From Acanthaster planci (lineage: Eukaryota; Echinodermata; Asteroidea; Valvatida; Acanthasteridae), in contig NW_019091475.1 in the NCBI RefSeq assembly GCF_001949145.1, positions 776,727 through 813,721 of the forward strand: a stretch of DNA of 36,995 nucleotides, in the 5' to 3' direction. The notes under the pieces were generated by a model that was not told the origin of the DNA, did not search any database, and worked only from the letters and a program-made list of their open reading frames with translations. Shown piece by piece: positions 26,201-35,200 of the stretch. Every line of letters begins with the position of its first letter. Within the stretch, counting starts at the first letter, position 1. A program made the position numbers and the translations under genes.

Positions 26201-29200
26201 ATGACTTGTTGTATTCTCAGGTCAAGGCATTGAAAAGGCATTGAGTTCCTCTTTGTTCCGAGAGCGCTCTTCCATAGACAAATCACTTCAGTACTTTTTA
26301 TTACTGGTTTTGAATAAAACTTGTGGCTTGTGAATGTGACTGTGGTGGAGCTGTATGACGGCACACGTACAGACTGTTTTTGGAGAATTTTAAGTAGGTT
26401 TGAAACGTTCCTCTGTTTCTTTCCAGATTTAATGGAACAAGAACATCATTTTAAAAAGCAAGATTGTTTGCCTTTTAGGTTTCAGAATTTTAAAATCAGA
26501 TCGTTTTAAGTTGCAACAGAACTGTGACAGATGTTGAATTGACGTTTCTGTCCCCCCACCCTCCCTGATGACTTAGCAACATGGGGAAGACCGATTTATC
26601 TTCATTCATTGTGTGTAGATGAGGATGACATTGACCAAGCTCAGAAGGACTACCTGGTCGCCGCCATGGAATTCAACCCTGGCCACTTTGCCTGCGACCT
26701 GATGTGGAACACTCACCTCAGCATCCATGCCAGGCTGTACACGGGACACAGGGGAGGGAGTTCCTCACCGGGTATGTCAGAGTTTGACATGGCATTTGTC
26801 ACCCGGGTGCAAAATACAAACCCGTTCTGATGGGAGTAGATGGTGAAAAAAGAGAAGTAAGGAGACTTGTAGTGTCACAGCTTCTCGAATTGGTAAAAAA
26901 AAAATTCCTGTGGCAGATGTTGTTAATTAAATCCCTTTGGTCATGACAGGGTTGACAGTGAGTCTGGAGGCCATTTTTTGTTGCAGCATCGTGGAGAGCA
27001 AACTGAGCTCTAGTGTATCACTCAGTCTGGCATCCCGATAGACATGGACATTTCGCAGGTGAAAATGTTGAAGTGGTGCCAAATGACTTACTTTGTGTAG
27101 GAATCGTTTAAACTTCCACCTAAGTCAGGTCCTTGGTTTGTAATTGTCAGGCATGCAAGCTCTAATCTCAGCACTGAGCGCCTTTGCCGTCTCCAACCGC
27201 CGCAATATGTTTGTATTCAGAGAGACATCAGGAGGCGTGTTCTATCTCAGGTAATTGTTGCTCTTATGTCTGGGAAGTCATTGTTAGATCTCTAATTTTG
27301 TACAATGTTTTTTTTGGGGGGGGAACGCATCCTTACTTTAAGATGGGACTCCGTGTGCCACTACGGTTCTGTGATTGTACATTCTTACAACAGTCTATGA
27401 TCACTGTCGGTTTTCTCTACCATCTCACTAGCTGTAAATTTTTTCAGTTATTCACATGTTGTCCCCTTCACATGGCAGACTGTTCGACAGCACAATAGTC
27501 AGCTACTCAACCAACATTTCAAGGGTTAACTCAGCCGCCGACACAGGGCACCATTACGAGCCAGGCTCCCAACCTGGTAAGTTAACCGTCGAAGTGGCTT
27601 TTGGAATGGAAGTGAATATCATGTGATGTAGGCCTACATGTAAAATCCAGTTGAAAAAGAAAATCTAATGGATTTGAAAAGTTTCACTTCAAGCAACTGG
27701 CAGCAACTCCAGGGTGTGAGATTTAGTTTATTTGTTGTGTTAAGTTACTAGTCCACAGTGTCAGGAGTAACGTAACTTTGATGATTGTTGCAACTGTAAT
27801 GTTTTCTTTTCCATAGTGAGTCGTGCCACGTCAGTGCAATCTTTGAACACGCTGGGGATGGGGTCAGTCTTTGAGGAGGAGTTGTCCTCTGTAAGTAAAA
27901 CTTCTCTAGATGAACAGAACCAGGTTACCGGTGAAAGCACCATGTGATTTATGTAGGCCTGTTCTCTTCTTGGCTTGTTTCCGTCTGTATTTGTGCATTT
28001 GTTGAGCAAAGTTCTGGGGTTAACTGCTCAAGGAAAGGCAACCGTGGCTCTATCCCACAAAATTATTTGTCGTCACTGAACAATGAGGGGTTACTGTTTC
28101 ACATGATCTGAAATAAATTAGACTAAAGCAATACGAGGAATCTGTGGGGACTTTCTAAAGCTTTATTTCCACTGTTGCCCGATTTCTTACACCCCTGGAT
28201 TTTTTAGCCCATTGAAATGGGTTTTATTTGCTGAAAATATTTTTGCCAGAAGCTGGGCATTTTTTAGTTTGAATATGGAATGCCTTCAAGCTGTCTCAAT
28301 GCGAAAGATGATGCCTTACACATAGACGGAGCTTAGAGCTGGAAAACCCAAACTGAATAGAAGATGTAATGATTTCTTTACACAAAGGCAACTCTCTACC
28401 TCTTCTTAACAAAAATGGCAGTAAGCAAAAGTGGAACTGTTAGATTTGCATTGTTAATGCCTTATATATAATACAAATTGAAAATTGAAATCATCAGGTT
28501 AATGATGGGAACGCTTTGCTTCGTACTGCAGTGACAAATCAAAATAGAGGAATGCGATTACCATAATTTTTATCCGTTGAGACTGAGGTTGAAATGGACC
28601 CAGGGAAGAAGGGTGGACATTACTGTGGTTTTCAATATTGTTTTGCACAGACCCAAAGCCACATGTCCGATTCGCGCAAAGTCAGTACCACGGACTCTGG
28701 ACTAGACAGCATGTCTACCCTGTCCCGAGCCACGGGCCCGGGCCGGACGGAGCACACCATCCGACTGGACGTTCATGGGGTGGACCCCCCGGGGCCGGAG
28801 ATCCGGGAGGACTTGGTGGAGTTGCTGAGGAACCGACTGGCGGAGGCCACGCTGGACGTGATATCGGTCATGCTAGACAGGAACCCGATGTGTAAACTAA
28901 CGCCGCATGACATCCAGGTACTCGATACAATGCTTGTTCCCTGAGAGCTGATTGATTGCACATGGTCATCGTTCTTGTTCTGCACCTTTCGATGTACTCA
29001 AAATGAGATTTAATGTCATTTTTGCATCCAGATGGTATAAAACCCAATTGTAAAATTAGTATTATTCTTCTGTAAAACTCTCTTCAGTGTCACTTTAAGG
29101 ATCGCAACATGAATATCAGAACATTATTTAGTAAGCAACTTGAATAAAACTATGCACATTTTGTATTTGTTGTTTCTGTACTATCAAAATCTCTTCAACT

Positions 29201-32200
29201 TTGTAAAAGGCTCAGTTAGAAACTCTCAACCACAGAGACTCCCATTTAGTTCAGTTATGTACTCACGGAAGTCAATTTGGAATATCATTTTCACAAAGCA
29301 GATCATAATTAGAGAAGACGGTATTTCTCTTGCTCTTGGAAAATCAACTTCTGTTTCATGCCTTGCTGGAGTAATCCCACTGTCTGTTCATCCTCTCTTC
29401 TCCTCTCTAGTTTGTCCAGCCCCTCACCAAACCCCCCACCGAAACCCTCCACTTCACCATCCCTCAGACGGCCCGGCCCCACCTCTTCTCCCTGGCCTTC
29501 TACCTGGGCCAGAACCTGCGGCAGTTCCTTCACTTGCCCAAGTACAGCAGCCCCAGGGCGGAGGATCACTTCCAGGACTATGTCAGCAGCAGCGGTGGTG
29601 GTGGGGAGAGAGAGAAGGGGATTGAGCTGCCAGAGAACGAGGCCTATCTGTATAACAGGCCGGAGAGGGCGGGACGAACAGGTCAGAGAGGCGGCTTCAG
29701 TTAGGGACCATAGGGAACAGTAATTATGACTGGCTCTGCAAAAATGGCCCTTGGACTTATGTCTATAAGGGGCCTTTTTTGCATAGTGGGTCACGTATGC
29801 TCACACAATGCATGTGTGCCTTGGGCAATTTTTGTTTGTTGAAGCACCGTTTTGTGTGGTGTAATAGATCTTATTTGGTGCCTGTGCGATTAGGCAGGAT
29901 GTACCTCTGTCAATGAAAGGGGGATTGTGAATAAAACTTGCCCTCAACTTGTGATCAAATCTTCTGTTATGATGACATTTTTTGAAACCCTTTACTATAT
30001 TTTGTAAGTTGATTTCTAAGAAAAAGACCGAGTAATACGGCAACACTTTCTTGTCTTTTACAATAGAAAGACAGTTTTGTTGCAAATGGCTGTAGAATAT
30101 TTTGTTACACAACAGATTTGTTTCAAACCTAGTTTTGAAAGTTTGTGTCTGAATGTACTCAAATTATATTTGTGCACACAAAAGCTAAAATCTTTATCTA
30201 CTACCATTGTCATTTCCTTGTCGTTGCTCTAGGCATTGGCATCGCCTGTATATCCATGGGGCTGGTGGATGGTCGAGGCAACCCTGTTTCTCTTCACAGC
30301 TGCCCTCGGCCATCCCCTGTAGCTCACATGGAGCTCCAGGACACGTTGGATTTTGTCTCCTGGACACGGACAGAGAGGTATTACATGGGCCCAGAGTCAC
30401 AACGGAAACCAGGTACTTCACACTTTAAGTTGTTTACGATAAAGCTGAGGGCTTTTGTTATCATTGTGCCCCGAACTGGTGGACTTACAATTGTCTCCAG
30501 AGAGCCCTATAGAGGCTTTGCATGGAAGCCATCTTGCAGGGCACTTGTTTTGTTCCACAGGTGGACCTCCTTTGTGCATACACTGTGGAACAAAAAGGAC
30601 TGGCCTGCAAGATAGCAGCCATGCAAACCCTCTATTGAACCTTTTTCATGGTAGAAGCAAGAATGTAGCTGTTATCAACCAAACAGTAGACCCCGCCTTC
30701 ATAGATACATAGGTTGGCCACTCTGAAGAAAGAAATCAGGTAAAATACCTTGCTCAAGAGTTTAGTCCCCGGTTACTGGTTTGAAACTCGCTTCTGACTC
30801 AGGTATGTCTTGTTCACAATTTTTTTCATAGGGCCCACGGCCCTCATCCAGTTTGCCATCTGGCAGAGGGGGAACATTGACCTGCCCCATCTCACCAATC
30901 GCCTCAAGAGGGCAGTGCAGCACAGCCTGTGCGACGTGGTCATGGAGTATTGCGTCCTGACGGCCCCCATGGGTACCCTGCCTCAGCTCCGACAGCTCAG
31001 TCTGACGCCGTTCTCATCCCCTGCCAAGGTCGGAGAAAGTAAGTCTCTTTGTGTTGAGTTGATCTCTTTAGTTCTGTGAACTCACTCCGATTTTCCCATG
31101 CAATTTTATTCTCTTTTAGAAAGTATTAGGTTCACTTATCTTGTAAGCAAGTAGCTGAGTTCTTCAGGAATGCAACATTTGCTTGGATCCCTCCTTGTAA
31201 AAATTTCTTATGTATGCTAGCAGAAATTCAAAAGTGAATTGTGTGCATCGGGGAATATTTTACTTCTTTCACATTTTCCATTGGCATTCCTCAATCAGTT
31301 GTCTCTTGTAAACAGATCAAGTTATATTCCCTCATCATCAAAGTGGAAATGCAGAATTTGATTTATTAATTTTGTGTGTGCGTTTGTTTCATTGTTTCAA
31401 TACCCTTCAAAGAATTTAAGGTACAGTTGGGAGAATGCTCGAGGTGTCGGTATTGTTATACTCTTCAGCTAGGGTGGCTGAAATTTCTTGCGTTTCAGTG
31501 CCTGTAATTTCTTGCATTTCAGTGCCTGTCTTCTGCCTCAAAATGCAACAAGATGTGCTTTACCAGTGGTTTTTTAGACTGGCATAAATCCACACACAAG
31601 GCTAGGCACAAGTAATCAGGGACACAGCGACGGAGGAAAGTTGTTACTTCAGCTCATTTAAATAGCTTTTGATTTATATTCCTACTTGAGGTCTTGTGTT
31701 TGTCTGTTGATAGTTTCGTGGGATTTGTGATGGCTCATTAAACGTTATAAAGTACAACACTGTCAAATAGGTTCATGATGTACAAAATGAAAACTCGCTT
31801 CCAAAGACTGATTCCAAGATGATTCTCGTTCAACTCACTTAGCAGAGGCGGGCGGTGCCCAGCCTGACGTTACCCCCTCCAAGGGAGTCAGACAGCTGTT
31901 CAAGGATTGCAGTGAGGACAAAGTGAAGGACGTCGAGAGGTCATCACCGGTCAGCGTCAAGGTAATTTTCTCATTCTTCAATTATGCTTCAGTATGAGAA
32001 CATCGGAAAATGCAGCGTGCGCTGGACATCCTATCACTGTCCCTTGGGATTTGTACAGAGTTAGAGTCTGGACCGAGTTGCCGGTTTTCACCCGTCGTAA
32101 ATATGTTGGGGTGCATGTTGACTGCGGATGTAGCCACAACTCTGGAAGTCTGTCATTGATATGGCATTTACCATCAACATTCTGGAAATGTGCCGGAGTT

Positions 32201-35200
32201 GGAATGGTGGCATTTGTGTAACTGATCCATGGTGGGTTTTGATCTCCAGCATAGTTTTTGTTGGTAACAAAGAGGGAACTTTGGCCAATTTGGAAACAAG
32301 ACCATTTAGCAATAGCCTAAAAGACAATCAATCTGTTCTTATTTCTTGAGTCCAGGGGGGGCCCTGTATTTTCATGAAGTATTTTGTGATTTACGAAAGT
32401 GCTTTGCTCAATTTATCTCGAGTGATGTTAACAAACTGTGTGTATTTTTTCTTTCATCGGCATTTAAAAGGAATTTGAAATTTTATTGCCTCCACGTTAC
32501 GTGTCATATACGTGTCTATTGTGATTGTGTTTAAGCAGCATAAAGACATCGTGCCTTGTTGATTTCACATTTCTTATCCAAAGTCCCAAAAAGCAGTGCA
32601 AAAAAAGCAAACATAAAATGGCTGCCACAAAGAAAAAACAATCACGCTTCTGGTTTTTCATTGTGCATGTCCAAAATGATTTTCCATATTTATGTTTATA
32701 AAACACAAAAGGGCTTTAAACAATGCAATTCGCTGCTGGCAATGGCTTATAAACGGGGACGTTTACAAGGTACAAAATTTATTTGGTCACTTGAGCCTGT
32801 TTGATGGCTAATTTGCATAATTTGCATTCATTTGCATAAAAAGTGTTACTTTGAACTTATATCTGAAGTGCTGAGAGGCGTTGGACATTTTGCCCATTGA
32901 ATTTCCTCCAATCAGTCTTTAACCCTGTAGTGTCAAACAGCATGTTGTGGTTAGTGATAACTTGCTTCGTTCCTCCACCCCACAGCGCTCGTTGTCCATG
33001 GGGGAAACTCCCATGTACTTTGCCAGCGATATAAGACAATTCATGAGGCGAATGCAAAAGGTTTGATGCTAGACCTTCCTCCATCACATGCGAGCGAGTG
33101 CATGGTAGTCCTCTGCCCACCTTTACCTTATGACTGCCACGAAAAATCCACCAAAATTTGAAAGACTTTAATAGTTCAAAGACTTTAATAGTTCAAGGAC
33201 TTTAAGAGCTCAGACAAACCATTTTTCACTTGCTTGCAAAGAGTTGGTTTCTGATTGCTACAAAATGAAGCGATTATGTCCAATTTAAGCAGGTTCCCAG
33301 AAAAAAAAGGGCAAAGGGGTGGAAGGTGAAAGTGAGCAGAGATAACTTAGATGGACTGGCCAACTATGCAACAAGGTCACTCCATCGGTAGTACTGCTAA
33401 TAATTTACCCTGTACATGACACATAATTGCTAACAGCTGCTTTATATAGTTCAACAGCAAGATTTGTTTCCCTGGATCCCCCCCTCCTCGCCCGCCAAAG
33501 ATACACTTGCAATAAATCTCTAAAGTTCAATGAATGCATGATTCTTACCAAAATCGTCTTCTTTCTGTAATCATCTCGTAAACCAGTTTACTCTCAATCT
33601 TTTTTGGGGGGGCAGAATAATCTCATGTTGCCCATACATTGTGAGGTCAAAATGTATGCGGTTATTGAACCCAAGGTATTAACTGCCAAAAAACAAGTAT
33701 AAGCAACAAACATATTTGCTGCCTCAACCCTGTGGGTCACCTCTGAGTTTTGATGAGATCAGAACTCTAGCACCTGGACACCAAGACTTTAATTGCATAG
33801 GGCTTGCGTGATGTCCCCAATGGCATGAGTACCCCTCCAAAAAATAAATTTGCAACTCTGGTTTCTGCATAAAATTGAACTTTCTGAGACTCAGAAATGT
33901 TCTGAAATACTTGGAAGCATACCCTTACTGACTAGTGCAGAAATGAAATGTCACATTGTCAACCTAAAGAACCTTTTTTTAATGCATTGTACAGCTGTTG
34001 GTCTCAATTTTGCAAACTGTTTAGGCGATTCCATGCAAAAGGGGAAACTTGGTCAGGTTATTACCGTAGGTGCTACCTAAACAAAAAGAAACACGACAGT
34101 GGAAAAAAGCAGTACAGTTGTCTTTAATTCCTCTTTCATGTTTTTGCAAAACTTCTGTCTGTTTGTGAATAGCGAGTGATGTATTAGGGTTGGTAGCAGC
34201 TTAACCGTGTGACCAATGTACCACTTTTGCATCGAATTGCCCTGCTCTTGCAGATAGGAAACTCCTGCCTTTGCTCTTGGAAGTTTTTATTTTACCATGC
34301 CTCTTGCATTTTCCTTTCTCTATAATTTAATGCACAGTGGTGCCCCTTGGCGTGCTTTAAAACATGTCCATTTCTCTACGCTTTCTTGCCTTTGGAACTA
34401 AATTTATGTTCATCTGATTCATAAGGATGAAAGCTTGGCTCTGATTTTCCCAATGCATAAATGTGTCCTTTGCATCCAATACTATGCCTGTTGCCACAGC
34501 ACCCAAGATTGTTATTGCTAAGTCTTTTGTTGCCATTGATACTAATGTGCAAATGTGCACCATATACTTATTTGAATGTTGTTTCTTTGTTTGTACATAC
34601 ATGAAGGTTTCCTTTTGTAGGTGGTGTCAGGCACAAATTCATTCAAATGCTGCAGAACAGACAAATGGCACCATCACTGCCATGTTCAATCCTGTCCAAT
34701 TAATTAACTACACCCATTACCGCTATCTGCTTGAAAGAAAAGCACTAGTTTCCACATTATCTGTGCAAGATTCACTTCCTTCATCGCTGACTTGTTTTCT
34801 CTCTTTTTGTCTTTTTTCTTGTTTTTATTTTGCTTATGATCAATCCTGTGCCTATTTTTGTTTTTACGCCTAGCAACACCCAAAGTCTGCCAATATCCCG
34901 CCAGTGCATTCAGCCTCTGCTCAAAGCCAAAGGTCACAGGGAAAGGTAAAGAAATGCCAGCTGCCGCGCCCGTCTGGTTTTGCTTGCGTGTTTTGTGTCA
35001 TCCGACCATGAATTTCCCCACTCCTCTTCAGTCAGAGATACTTGGCTACCAGCTGGGCACCTACTCAGAAGTGAAACATTGTGACCCTTTCTGGCACAAA
35101 TCAGGACCAATTTTATGCAACACAGAAGTTTTGTACACCCCAAAAATATTACCCAGCCAAAGCAGATTACCAGCCAAATTGCCATCTGTGTACAATATGC

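Noticed and set aside
29309-29794. 161-residue minus-strand open frame
   Set aside because: Antisense shadow of conserved exon 41.
30740-30800. CCTTGCTCAAGAG and GGTTTGAAACTC, repeat-like strings in intron 42
   Set aside because: Resembles dispersed marine repeats but too short and diverged to define an element.
34463-34873. 136-residue plus-strand open frame in intron 45
   Set aside because: Cys/Phe-rich, no usable donor and no similarity to the SZT2 linker.
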